In this document: positions 8,176-16,753 of the stretch, in pieces | How positions within the stretch are numbered: position 1 is the first letter of the stretch | Layout: each line of letters opens with the position of its first letter | From: an uncultured Actinomycetes bacterium | GTDB lineage: Bacteria; Actinomycetota; Actinomycetes; S36-B12 | Length of the DNA: 32,759 nucleotides | NCBI GenBank assembly: GCA_913061025.1 | Contig: CAJXUJ010000004.1 | Coordinates: 1 to 32,759 of the forward strand | Reading direction: 5' to 3' | Program-made: the position numbers and the translations under genes | The notes under the pieces: model-generated | Seen by the model: only the letters and a program-made list of their open reading frames with translations | Databases searched by the model: none | What the model was told of the DNA's origin: nothing

Positions 8176-9275
8176 CTCAAGTCCTAGATCGGGAGCGCAT
8201 CGCGGAGTGGTCCACGCAGGAGCCACAGCGGCCCTGGACCAAAAAGCCAGTGCACCTACAGGTGTGGATCGCGCTTGCCGCGCTGCTGCCGGCAGTAGTT
8301 GTCGCACTCATGTTCACCTACACCGATTTACCGGGACCGGTACTTATGGTGGTCGTTTACCTACCGCTTCAACTCGTGGCTTCGGGATTTGCTGCGTTGG
8401 CTACCAAAGGGCGACAGGGCGTTGCAGACTCGGTGATCATCGTGAATGCGATTGGCGCGACCCTGTTCAGCTTCATCATCTTGTTCTCCGTGCTGGGGTC
8501 GCTCATTGTCCGCGGTTTCGAGGCTTTGTGGGGTGAGGACGGATTCCGGTCATCCTTCCTCGTGCAGAACAACGTGTACATCAACCCCAGTACGCCGCTG
8601 GAGTACGGCGGCCTTGGCCATGCAGTCCTCGGCACGTTGATCATCGTCGCCATCGCAAGTCTGATCGCGGTCCCCATCGGCATTGCGACGGCGATCTACA
8701 TCACTGAGGTTCGCGGTCGAGCAGTGCCCTACGTCCGCTTCTTTGTCCAAGCGATGAGTGGTGTTCCGTCGATCGTTGCCGGTCTTTTCATCCTGACGGT
8801 GCTGATCGTGTCCGGAGCCATCGGACAGAGTGCTTTTGCTGGGGGATTGGCCTACGCGATCTTGATGCTTCCGACTGTCGCGCGTACCGCCGAAGAAGTT
8901 CTCCGCCTGATCCCGGAAGACCTACGCACCGGGGCCCTGGCGCTCGGATCGACCAGAGCGCGGGTAGTCCTTCGAGTTGTCATTCCTGCTGCGAAGACAG
9001 GCATCATCACCGCCATCATTCTTGGCGTCGCGCGAGTCATCGGAGAGACGGCACCGCTTCTGCTCACCTCTTTGAAGAGCGACCAGACGGTTCTCAACCC
9101 GTTTAGCGACCCGATCGCTGCCCTCCCGACTTACATCTTCGACAACGTGGCGCTGCCCTATCCGGGAGCGGTTACCCGCGCTTGGGGTGCGGCGCTGGTC
9201 TTGATGGTCATCGTTCTCATTCTTTTCACCATCGCCCGGATCCTCGGGCGTGACCGACTGAACAAGTCCCGCTAG
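8172..9275 (+). CDS. pstA: Phosphate ABC transporter permease PstA
   Basis: SGVPSIVAGLF, RTAEEVLRLIPEDLRTGALALGSTRARVVLRVVIPAAKTGIITAIILGVARVIGETAPLLLT. Overlaps the pstC stop. Confidence 0.94.
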   Translation: MTQVLDRERIAEWSTQEPQRPWTKKPVHLQVWIALAALLPAVVVALMFTYTDLPGPVLMVVVYLPLQLVASGFAALATKGRQGVADSVIIVNAIGATLFSFIILFSVLGSLIVRGFEALWGEDGFRSSFLVQNNVYINPSTPLEYGGLGHAVLGTLIIVAIASLIAVPIGIATAIYITEVRGRAVPYVRFFVQAMSGVPSIVAGLFILTVLIVSGAIGQSAFAGGLAYAILMLPTVARTAEEVLRLIPEDLRTGALALGSTRARVVLRVVIPAAKTGIITAIILGVARVIGETAPLLLTSLKSDQTVLNPFSDPIAALPTYIFDNVALPYPGAVTRAWGAALVLMVIVLILFTIARILGRDRLNKSR

Positions 9276-9284
9276 GAGGAAGCA

Positions 9285-10124
9285 ATGTCCACTGCTGAAT
9301 ACGAGGGTGATGTAGAGGTCCTCGAAGGGGAGTTTGCAGACAAGCGGGACGTGGGACCCATTGAGCTTGAATCGCGCGACGTATCCGTCTGGTTTGGTCA
9401 ACGTAAGGTGCTCGAGGGCGTCAACATTGCGTGCCCAAAGAAGACTGTCACGGCACTGATCGGGCCATCGGGATGCGGTAAGTCGACATACATCCGCACT
9501 CTGAATCGGTTACACGAGCTCATTCCTGGCGCCGCGCTTGCCGGTTCGGTTCTCTACGAGGGCAAGGACATCTACGACACCGATGTGGATCCCGTCCACA
9601 TCCGGTTGAAGATCGGCATGGTCTTCCAGAAGCCCAACCCGTTCCCGTCCATGACAATTCGCGGCAACGTGCTCTCCGGGCTCAAGCTGTCCGGCATGAA
9701 GCGTGATGGTCACGATGAAATCGTCGAGCAGACGTTGACAGCCGCAGGGCTGTGGAATGAAGTGAAGGATCGTCTTGATTCCGCCGCCGGTGAGCTCTCC
9801 GGTGGCCAGCAACAGCGCCTCGTCATTGCCCGTGCACTCGCGGTTCAGCCGCACGTCCTGCTGATGGATGAGCCGTGCTCGGCCCTTGACCCCGCGTCAA
9901 CCTTGAAGATCGAGGAAACAATCCGGGAGTTGTCCAAGGAGATCACCATCGTGATCGTCACCCACAACATGCAGCAGGCGGTGCGTGTCTCGGACTACAC
10001 CGCCTTCTTCCTGGCCGCGGAGAATGAGCCCGGCTACGTGATTGAGCAGGGCCCCACAACGGACATCTTCAGCAACCCACGAGATCAGCGGACCCTCGAT
10101 TACGTCAACGGACGATTCGGTTAA
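9285..10124 (+). CDS. pstB: Phosphate ABC transporter ATP-binding protein PstB
   Basis: Walker [74 protein letters not shown]. Confidence 0.97.
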   Translation: MSTAEYEGDVEVLEGEFADKRDVGPIELESRDVSVWFGQRKVLEGVNIACPKKTVTALIGPSGCGKSTYIRTLNRLHELIPGAALAGSVLYEGKDIYDTDVDPVHIRLKIGMVFQKPNPFPSMTIRGNVLSGLKLSGMKRDGHDEIVEQTLTAAGLWNEVKDRLDSAAGELSGGQQQRLVIARALAVQPHVLLMDEPCSALDPASTLKIEETIRELSKEITIVIVTHNMQQAVRVSDYTAFFLAAENEPGYVIEQGPTTDIFSNPRDQRTLDYVNGRFG

Positions 10125-10160
10125 CCACGCGTTCACCTGGACACCCAGAGTTCACCCACT
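10120..10160 (+). promoter_or_regulatory. Candidate second PHO box upstream of pstS
   Basis: GTTAACCACGC (10120-10130) GTTCACCTGGA (10131-10141), then GTTCACCCACT (10150-10160) in the pstB-pstS gap. The third unit is off the 11-nt register. Confidence 0.5.
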
Positions 10161-10251
10161 GGATTGCATCTGGTTGCCAAGACGCCCACTGGTGGCTACG
10201 TGGTGTCTCTAATTTCCACCTGTCAGTAGTCCCGCAAAAAAGGAGAAACTC

Positions 10252-11310
10252 GTGCGACGTACGATCGCCATTCTCGCTGGTACGGCCATTGCAGCCTCCA
10301 CGGTTGCCGTAGCCGCCCCGGCCAATGCAGCGGAGACCATCCCCGGTGGTGGCGCTTCGTTCCCCTACGTGTTCCTGTCTCAGTGCCTGTCGGATTTCAA
10401 TGCTTCGCAGAACAACTTTGACATTGAGTACACCTCGACCGGTTCGGGTACCGGCAAGGGCAACTTCACCAAGGGCACCTTTGTATATGCCCAGACCGAC
10501 AGCAAGTTCTCAACGGGAACCGAGCCGGACTTCGGCTGGGAATACATCCCGAACATCGGCGGAGCGATTGTTTTCCCGATCAACCTGAAGAACTCCAAGA
10601 CCGGTCGCAGCCTCGGCTCGTCAATCCAGTTGAAGCAGAAGACGCTCGCCAAGATCATGGGTGGCGAAATCACCAACTGGCGTGACCGCGAGATTCTCCG
10701 CTCCAACCCGCGTATCGCTTCAGGTATCCCGAACGAGGACATCACGGTTGTCTACCGCGGCGACAAGTCCGGCACTACCAACAACCTGCTCCAGTACCTG
10801 AACGCGTGGGCGCCGACGATCTTCTCCGAGGTGCAGGACACCATGTCCACCGCGTTCCCCGGCGGCAAGCCCCCGTCAAACTCCGTTTCTGGTAACAAGA
10901 ACACGGGCGTGATGTCGCAGATCCTCGCCAAGGAAGGTGCAATCGGCTACGTCGATCTCGGTGATGCCAAGGGTTACCCCTCGGCTCGCATTGAGAATGC
11001 GCTCGGTCAGTTCGTGGCTCCATCCTCGGCTTCGGCAGCCCGCAACCTGGCTAACCAGGATGACGTCCAGTCCTCGGGCCTGGTGGACCTGAACTACAAG
11101 GTTCGCGCCAAGGGTGCCTACCCGATCGCGATCTTCAGCTACGCGCTGGCTCGCACGGACGGCAAGGGCCCGAACGGTCTGGGAGTACGTCAGTTCGTTG
11201 ACTACGTGATCCAAAAGTGCGGCCCGTCGCGCGCGGCCTCGCTCGGCTTCGTGCCCGTGGGCGGCAAGGTCTTGAACAAGGCCAAGGCGCTGGTCCGCGA
11301 CATCAAGTAG
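10252..11310 (+). CDS. pstS: Phosphate ABC transporter substrate-binding protein PstS (Sec signal, no lipobox)
   Basis: Signal peptide ending ANA|AET; IPGGGASFPYVF, LKQKTLAKIMGGEITNWRD, TVVYRGDKSGTTNN phosphate-binding loop. GTG start preceded by AAAAAAGGAG. Confidence 0.93.
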   Translation: MRRTIAILAGTAIAASTVAVAAPANAAETIPGGGASFPYVFLSQCLSDFNASQNNFDIEYTSTGSGTGKGNFTKGTFVYAQTDSKFSTGTEPDFGWEYIPNIGGAIVFPINLKNSKTGRSLGSSIQLKQKTLAKIMGGEITNWRDREILRSNPRIASGIPNEDITVVYRGDKSGTTNNLLQYLNAWAPTIFSEVQDTMSTAFPGGKPPSNSVSGNKNTGVMSQILAKEGAIGYVDLGDAKGYPSARIENALGQFVAPSSASAARNLANQDDVQSSGLVDLNYKVRAKGAYPIAIFSYALARTDGKGPNGLGVRQFVDYVIQKCGPSRAASLGFVPVGGKVLNKAKALVRDIK

Positions 11311-11339
11311 TTCGACAAGCAAACGGAATTCAAAGAAGA

Positions 11340-12509
11340 ATGGTGAGGGCAATGCTTCGATCGAATCGGGGCATTGCCCTCACCGCATTCTTGGGAGCGG
11401 GCGCACTGGCCGTGGCCGGATGTACGCCACCGATGCCGCCCGACGTCCTCGCGGCCCAGGCCGAATCGCAAATTGACTGCCAGAGCGGAACCGTTGATGT
11501 ATCGGTCCCCGAAAACCTCTTCGGCGCGATGACGTTTGTCGGTGATGCGCTTACATCTGTATGTCCCGATCAGACGCTGACCGAAGTCGGTCCGCTTGAC
11601 CCGGCTCCCCTCAAGGTTTTCGACGGCACTCCGACGGCGGACGACGTCGCAGAGTTTTCCGCAATTTGCCCAGTGGACGATGTCATCTACGTCCCGCTGT
11701 TCAACTACCCGGTAACTCTCGCGTACAACATCCCCGGTCTCGAAGGGCTCGTCCTGCCCCCGGAAGCCATCGCTGGAATCTTGAACGGCGCGATCACATC
11801 CTGGGAAGACCCGGCTATCGCCGGGGCAAACGAAGGATTCGACCTCTCGCTGCTACCGGACATTCAAATTTTCGCTCTGGATACCCCTACGGGCGCGGTT
11901 GAGGCAATGACCACGTGGCTATCGCAAGAGGCACCGGAGGAGTGGACCGCCGGCACTCTCGAGGTTCTCGACAATGCCACGACGTTTGCAACGCCGTTCG
12001 ACCTGACCGGTGAACTCTCCTTCACCGATGGCGCCGTTGCTGTTCTTCCCGTTTTCGAGGCTTTCAACGCCTTCGTGCCAACCGCAGCGCTGCCGGTGAT
12101 CGATGAGACCGAAGGTGGTTCGGGGGAGACCATCATTGCTTTCCCGGACGATCCACAACTGGCAAAAATCGGCGCCGGAGCGGTCGACATCACCGTCGAC
12201 GAGGCGGGAAACATCGCGGCGACCGCCGGTGTCGGGGGCAACCCCAACCCTGAGAACTTCGATTTCGCCGCATCCAAAATCATCCTCCAGGAGGGACAGC
12301 CCGAGATCGGTTGGCCGGTGATGGGAACGGGTCATTTGCTCGTATGTGACGATCCAGAAAACCCGGTTGCCCTGTCCGTCGCCCAGTACGCACTCCGGCT
12401 CGCTGGTCAGGGAGCCTTTGAGACCTTCGGATTGACCCCGCTGCCCGAGCCGGTTCGTATTCGAACCTTCGAGCCGCTGAAGGTCGTGGTGGAGGAGCCC
12501 ACCGAGTAG
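11340..12509 (+). CDS. Divergent PstS-like lipoprotein (substrate-binding fold paralog)
   Basis: Lipobox LAVAGC; LAYNIPGLEGLVLPPEAIAGILNGAITSWEDPAIA resembles PstS core but the R-x-D-x-SGTT loop is replaced by FALDTPTGAVEA. Start 11340 or 11352; the ORF track start 11217 lies inside pstS. Confidence 0.8.
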   Translation: MVRAMLRSNRGIALTAFLGAGALAVAGCTPPMPPDVLAAQAESQIDCQSGTVDVSVPENLFGAMTFVGDALTSVCPDQTLTEVGPLDPAPLKVFDGTPTADDVAEFSAICPVDDVIYVPLFNYPVTLAYNIPGLEGLVLPPEAIAGILNGAITSWEDPAIAGANEGFDLSLLPDIQIFALDTPTGAVEAMTTWLSQEAPEEWTAGTLEVLDNATTFATPFDLTGELSFTDGAVAVLPVFEAFNAFVPTAALPVIDETEGGSGETIIAFPDDPQLAKIGAGAVDITVDEAGNIAATAGVGGNPNPENFDFAASKIILQEGQPEIGWPVMGTGHLLVCDDPENPVALSVAQYALRLAGQGAFETFGLTPLPEPVRIRTFEPLKVVVEEPTE

Positions 12510-12527
12510 CGCTCGCACGAGACGTAA

Positions 12528-12561
12528 GAAGGGACCGAAGGCTGATGCCTTCGGTCCCTTC
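12528..12561. terminator. Strong inverted repeat between convergent pst and dsrE operons (likely bidirectional terminator)
   Basis: GAAGGGACCGAAGGC-TGAT-GCCTTCGGTCCCTTC: 15-bp perfect stem, 4-nt loop. Poor U-tract. Confidence 0.85.
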
Positions 12562-12590
12562 GCGTGAGGGGCGCCCATCCGAGCGACCGC

Positions 12591-13100
12591 TCAGATGAAG
12601 AGGAGTTGCGCTCCCTCGGTCAACTCGATGAAGTCGCTTGCGTTGATGATGCCATCGAGGCCATCGAACAGGTCGGACTCATCGACGTGATTCATGTCCG
12701 CGCTGAGCCGACAGGCCCAGAGCTTGGCACCCGATGCCTTGAGCAGCTCGAGGAACTCCGGCACCGGAGGAATGTCCAACTCATCCAGCGACTTGTTCAT
12801 CATGTGGGTAGCCATGGACGTCATACCCGGCAGTGGTGCCAGTGCTGCGGGCATGTGCGCGGCGGGGTTACCCACGGGTGAGAACTTCAAGTGCTCCATT
12901 CGGCCCTTGGTGATCATGTCGAATCCCCAGAAGGTGAAGAACAGGTGCACGTCCACGCCCTCACCCAGGGCGGCATTGCCCAGGATGAGTCCGGGATATG
13001 CCATGTCCAGGCTGCCTTTAGAGCAGATGATGGCAAGCGTCCTGTCGGTCTCGACGTCATCGTCGAAGGACGGGACGACCATGTCGGCGGTTGCAGTCAT
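12591..13100 (-). CDS. DsrE/DsrF/DrsH-like (DsrE2-type) sulfur-transfer family protein
   Basis: LAIICSKGSLDMAYPGLILGNAALGEGVDVHLFFTFWGFDMI and GAKLWACRLSADM (family Cys, Cys130) match DsrE2-like proteins. Confidence 0.85.
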   Translation of the reverse strand: MTATADMVVPSFDDDVETDRTLAIICSKGSLDMAYPGLILGNAALGEGVDVHLFFTFWGFDMITKGRMEHLKFSPVGNPAAHMPAALAPLPGMTSMATHMMNKSLDELDIPPVPEFLELLKASGAKLWACRLSADMNHVDESDLFDGLDGIINASDFIELTEGAQLLFI

Positions 13101-13110
13101 GTCGTCCTCC

Positions 13111-13425
13111 CTAGACGCAGCCGTGCGGCTTGGGCAGACCGGCGATGTAGGACATCTTCTTGGCCGGCTTCTTGGGGAAGAGCTGGAACAGCGTCTTGGT
13201 GTCCACCCCTCCCGCGGTTGAGACTCGGCGGATCGTGGGCGTCTCGCCCTTCACCTTGAAGTCCTCGCGCAGGAAGTCGATGACCTTCCAGTGGTCGTCG
13301 GTCATATCGACGCCGATGGCGGTCGCCAGTGCGCTGCCGATTTCCTTGTCCCATTGGTCGTACTCGGTCATGAAGCCTTCGTCGTCGACGACGACCTCTT
13401 TTCCGTTGATGGTTGTGGTTGCCAT
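13111..13425 (-). CDS. TusE/DsrC family sulfur carrier protein (single C-terminal Cys)
   Basis: DDHWKVIDFLREDFKVKGETPTIRRVS, LFQLFPKKPAKKMSYIAGLPKPHGCV. ATG at 13425 has a GAGGAG RBS 9 nt upstream; the ORF track start 13434 is TTG. Confidence 0.92.
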   Translation of the reverse strand: MATTTINGKEVVVDDEGFMTEYDQWDKEIGSALATAIGVDMTDDHWKVIDFLREDFKVKGETPTIRRVSTAGGVDTKTLFQLFPKKPAKKMSYIAGLPKPHGCV

Positions 13426-13464
13426 GGCAATCAACTCCTCACTGTGTGCCGTGGCGGGCGCTTC

Positions 13465-14739
13465 CTAGGCGGAAAGCGCCGGCTCTTTCTTTTCTTCTTG
13501 GTCGAGTAGTTCGGTCTTCTTGCCCTTGAGGGACATGAGTGGTGGAACAGGCATGGAGCGTCCTGGCATCAGGATGTTCCAGTAGACCCACCGGAATGCG
13601 AGCTTGCCGAGGTGATTCACGCGGCTTTCCTTCAGCAGCGCCATCGGACCCACGCCCGCGTAGGGGTACTTGCCGGGCAGGGGCTCGTAGTCGTAGTTGA
13701 AGTCGATCAGCATCGCCTTGCCGCCGCCGGTCTCGATGAAGCAGTTGGCGTGACCATCGAACCGATGCGTCATCTCCATGCCCTTGATGTGCTGCAGGAA
13801 GTTCTCGACGAAGATGTCGATCTCGAAGTGCGCAACCGAGCCTGCTTTCGATGCCGGGATGTCGTTGGCATCGCCGAGCGCGAAGATGGTGTCGTACTGG
13901 GTCGACACTTGGGTGAACTTGTCGACCGGGACCAGATTCAGTTCGTCGCCGAGTCCAGAGCGTCCAACGAAGTCCGCACCCATGTTGAGCGGAACGGTTA
14001 CCAGCAGGTCGAAGGGAACCTCTCGTTCGTCATAGGAAACGAGAGCCTTCTTCTCGTTGTCGATCTCCATCAGCATGAAGTCCGGCTCGACCGCGATGCC
14101 CTTCTCGTCGAGCGTGTTGCCGAACGCCTCGGCGGCGATGGGCTTGGTGAACGCTCCCGGCAGTGGGGTCACGTAGGTCATCTCGACCTTGTCACGCATT
14201 CCCTTGTCCTTGAAGAACGAGTCGGCCAGGAAGGTGAATTCCAGCGGCGCCACCGGGCACTTGATCGGCATCTCGACGATGTTGACGACCAGACGCCCGC
14301 CCTCCCAGTCCTTGAGTTTCTCGGCCAGAGCCGTGGAGCCCTCATAGGAGTAGAACTCGTGAATCGACTTCTTCCATTCCGGACCGGTCATGCCGTCGGT
14401 CTGGTCCGGACGCGGGCTCACACCGGTCGCGATGATCAACATGTCGTAGCCGAATTCGCGGCCGTCGGTTAGTGCGACGACCTGCTCCTCGGGGCGAACC
14501 ACGTCGATCTCGCCGTACTGGAGATCGACCGATGAGTTCAGCGTTGCCCGGCGGGACTTGGTCACCTGATCGGGGGTGTAGGTCCCGAACGGCATGAACA
14601 GGTATCCGGGCTGGTACCTGTGGTTGTCGTCGGCATCGATGACGGTGATCTGCCACTCGCCCGACGGGAGCTCCTTGTGGAGCTTGTTGGCTGCCATTGT
14701 TCCGGCGGTGCCACCGCCCAGAATTACTAATCTCCTCAT
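13465..14739 (-). CDS. sqr: FAD-dependent sulfide:quinone oxidoreductase-like protein
   Basis: N-terminal ILGGGTAGTMAANKL Rossmann; HRYQPGYLFMPFG; redox Cys161 (KCPVAPLEF) and Cys333 (HANCFIE); FALGDANDIPASKAGSVAHFE. Linked to TusE/DsrE. Confidence 0.82.
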   Translation of the reverse strand: MRRLVILGGGTAGTMAANKLHKELPSGEWQITVIDADDNHRYQPGYLFMPFGTYTPDQVTKSRRATLNSSVDLQYGEIDVVRPEEQVVALTDGREFGYDMLIIATGVSPRPDQTDGMTGPEWKKSIHEFYSYEGSTALAEKLKDWEGGRLVVNIVEMPIKCPVAPLEFTFLADSFFKDKGMRDKVEMTYVTPLPGAFTKPIAAEAFGNTLDEKGIAVEPDFMLMEIDNEKKALVSYDEREVPFDLLVTVPLNMGADFVGRSGLGDELNLVPVDKFTQVSTQYDTIFALGDANDIPASKAGSVAHFEIDIFVENFLQHIKGMEMTHRFDGHANCFIETGGGKAMLIDFNYDYEPLPGKYPYAGVGPMALLKESRVNHLGKLAFRWVYWNILMPGRSMPVPPLMSLKGKKTELLDQEEKKEPALSA

Positions 14740-14788
14740 GTCTACGACGGTATGCCCGTCGAGAGGTGCCGAGGCAGGGTCGAACCTA

Positions 14789-14822
14789 CGGACTCCTTGG
14801 GACTTTCGTCCGCTGGAGCCCG
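14789..14822 (-). other. Candidate RNA hairpin in ppa-sqr gap
   Basis: Minus strand CGGGCTCC-AGC-GGAC-GAAA-GTCC-CAA-GGAGTCCG: 8-bp stem with one G-U, 3x3 internal loop, 4-bp stem, GAAA tetraloop. The wobble pairs only on the minus strand. Confidence 0.5.
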
Positions 14823-14825
14823 GGA

Positions 14826-15329
14826 CTAGTGAGTGCCGCCGGAGTCCTTGAAGCGCTGCCAGGACTCGTGAATCTCCTTCTCCGCGGCCGTTCGACCGAC
14901 CCAGGTGGCGCCCTCGACCGACTTGCCGGGTTCTAGGTCCTTGTAGACCTCGAAGAAGTGCTGGATCTCAAGCCGGTCGAATTCGGCCACGTGGTGGATG
15001 TCGCGGAGGTGTTCCATCCGGGGGTCACCGGCCGGTACGCACAGGACCTTGTCGTCGCCGCCGGCCTCGTCCGTCATGCGGAACATGCCGACCGTTCTGC
15101 ATCGGATCAGCACCCCGGGAAAGGTTGGCTCCTGGATGAGAACGAGCGCGTCAAGCGGATCCCCGTCGAGCCCCAGGGTGTCGTCGATATACCCGTAGTC
15201 GTGGGGGTAGCGGGTTGATGTGAACAGCATTCGGTCCAGGCGGATCCGCCCGGTTTCGTGGTCCATCTCGTACTTATTGCGACTCCCCGCGGGAATCTCG
15301 ATGGTCACGTCGAACTCGAGTGGTTCCAC
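14826..15329 (-). CDS. ppa: Inorganic pyrophosphatase
   Basis: [50 protein letters not shown] family I PPase signature. Confidence 0.97.
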   Translation of the reverse strand: MEPLEFDVTIEIPAGSRNKYEMDHETGRIRLDRMLFTSTRYPHDYGYIDDTLGLDGDPLDALVLIQEPTFPGVLIRCRTVGMFRMTDEAGGDDKVLCVPAGDPRMEHLRDIHHVAEFDRLEIQHFFEVYKDLEPGKSVEGATWVGRTAAEKEIHESWQRFKDSGGTH

Positions 15330-15412
15330 GGTGCCCCCTTCAGTTGGCCTAAGTCTGGTTGGTGCCCGGCACCCGCTGCGTAGGGTAGCCGTCGACTAGG
15401 AGGGTGTGGCCA

Positions 15413-16753
15413 GTGCAGACGTCCAGCATCAGCCGGCGGGCGGCGAGCGCCGTTGCGGCCGTGGGGCTCGTCGTGGCCATTGCCGCACCCACCCAGGCTG
15501 CGGATTCCATGCCGGCGAGTTCACAGGCAGCGGCCACTCCATGGACGGCCGTTTCATCGGCTAGCGGGACCGCGCCCACGGAAGCGGGTGTCGCTGCGCA
15601 GATCGGCAAGCTCGCGGGGTCCAAGGCGCTCAGGCGCTCGGGCGTCGTCGTTGTTGATCCGGGCACCGGTGGGGTCCTCTACAACAAGCAGGGTGCCCGC
15701 CCGCTTATTCCTGCATCTACCGCGAAGATCCTTACCGCGGCCGCGGCACTCGAAGCGCTTGGGCCAGGCACGAGACTCGCGACCCGCACCGTTGAACAAG
15801 CCAACGTCGTCTACCTGATCGGGGGTGGCGACGCCACCCTGCCGCGTTCGTTGAAGACCGACTCGCAGCCCGATGGCCCGGCCTCGCTTCGCCGGTTGGC
15901 TCGGGACACCGCAACCGCACTGGGCGGCACCACCAAGGTCGATCTCGTTTTCGATGACTCGCTGTTCTCTGGACGTCTGCTCGGACCGGGTTGGCCCAAG
16001 GGGTTTCCGGCCGCGGGGGTCGCGGCTCCGGTCACCGCCCTGATGATCGACCAGGGACGCAAATCGCGTTCTTCCCGTTCGCGGGTATCCGACCCCGCGA
16101 AACGAGCCGCGCAGGCCTTCGCGAATTTGCTCGAGAAGCGTGGCGTGCGGGTGACCGGCATCTCTCGGGGGAAAGCACCCACCGGTGCGAGTGAATTGGC
16201 TCGCGTGGAATCGGCCACGGTGACGGAGATCGTTCAGGACATGCTCACCGAGTCGGACAACGACGTAGCTGAATCGCTCGGTCACCTGGTGGGTAAGGAG
16301 GTGCTCGACGACGGGTCCTTCGCCGGCGGCGCCGCAGCGACCACTCAGATCCTGACGACAGCAGGGATCGATACCTCTGGCATTGCGCTGTCCGATGCCA
16401 GCGGCCTGTCCTCCCGTAATCAGATCGCACCCATCACAATCGCCGAGGTGCTGGCTGACGTCGTTGCCGAAGAACGGTGGACGCCGATCAGTCAGGGTCT
16501 CGCCGTTGCAGGCGTCACAGGCACGCTCGCCAATCGCTTCGGAACGCGGGCCACATCCGCGGGACGAGGCGTCGTCCGGGCTAAGACTGGAACGCTGACA
16601 GGAGTAGGTGCGCTGGCGGGGATCGTTCTCAGCGAAGATGGCCGCCCGCTTGTCTTCGCCACTCTCGCCAACAAAGTCACGTCGCAGGCACGCGCGCGCG
16701 ACACAATGGACCGAATCGCAAGTCGACTTTCAGAATGTGGGTGCACATCGTGA
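15413..16753 (+). CDS. dacB: D-alanyl-D-alanine carboxypeptidase/endopeptidase (DacB, PBP4 family)
   Basis: Signal peptide; SxxK PASTAKILTAAAALEALG; SDN-like ESDNDVAESL; KTG RAKTGTLTGVGALAG. GTG 15413 fits AGGAGG at 15398-15403; the ORF track start is 15404. Confidence 0.93.
   Translation: MQTSSISRRAASAVAAVGLVVAIAAPTQAADSMPASSQAAATPWTAVSSASGTAPTEAGVAAQIGKLAGSKALRRSGVVVVDPGTGGVLYNKQGARPLIPASTAKILTAAAALEALGPGTRLATRTVEQANVVYLIGGGDATLPRSLKTDSQPDGPASLRRLARDTATALGGTTKVDLVFDDSLFSGRLLGPGWPKGFPAAGVAAPVTALMIDQGRKSRSSRSRVSDPAKRAAQAFANLLEKRGVRVTGISRGKAPTGASELARVESATVTEIVQDMLTESDNDVAESLGHLVGKEVLDDGSFAGGAAATTQILTTAGIDTSGIALSDASGLSSRNQIAPITIAEVLADVVAEERWTPISQGLAVAGVTGTLANRFGTRATSAGRGVVRAKTGTLTGVGALAGIVLSEDGRPLVFATLANKVTSQARARDTMDRIASRLSECGCTS

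Noticed and set aside
14765-14800. tRNA-like T-arm (minus strand GTAGGTTCGACCCTGCC) near the ppa-sqr gap
   Set aside because: T-stem does not pair properly with a 7-nt loop, and no matching acceptor, D-arm or anticodon arm upstream.
14799-14811. DosR/DevR-like box GGGACTTTCGTCC upstream of sqr (with another GGGACT 23 bp away at 14822)
   Set aside because: Several mismatches to the 20-bp consensus. The same bases are better explained by the minus-strand GAAA hairpin, whose G-U pair favours RNA. Would reconsider if the genome has DosR and the box recurs upstream of other hypoxia genes.
16690-16702. CGCGCGCG run
   Set aside because: Inside the dacB coding frame and expected at this GC content.
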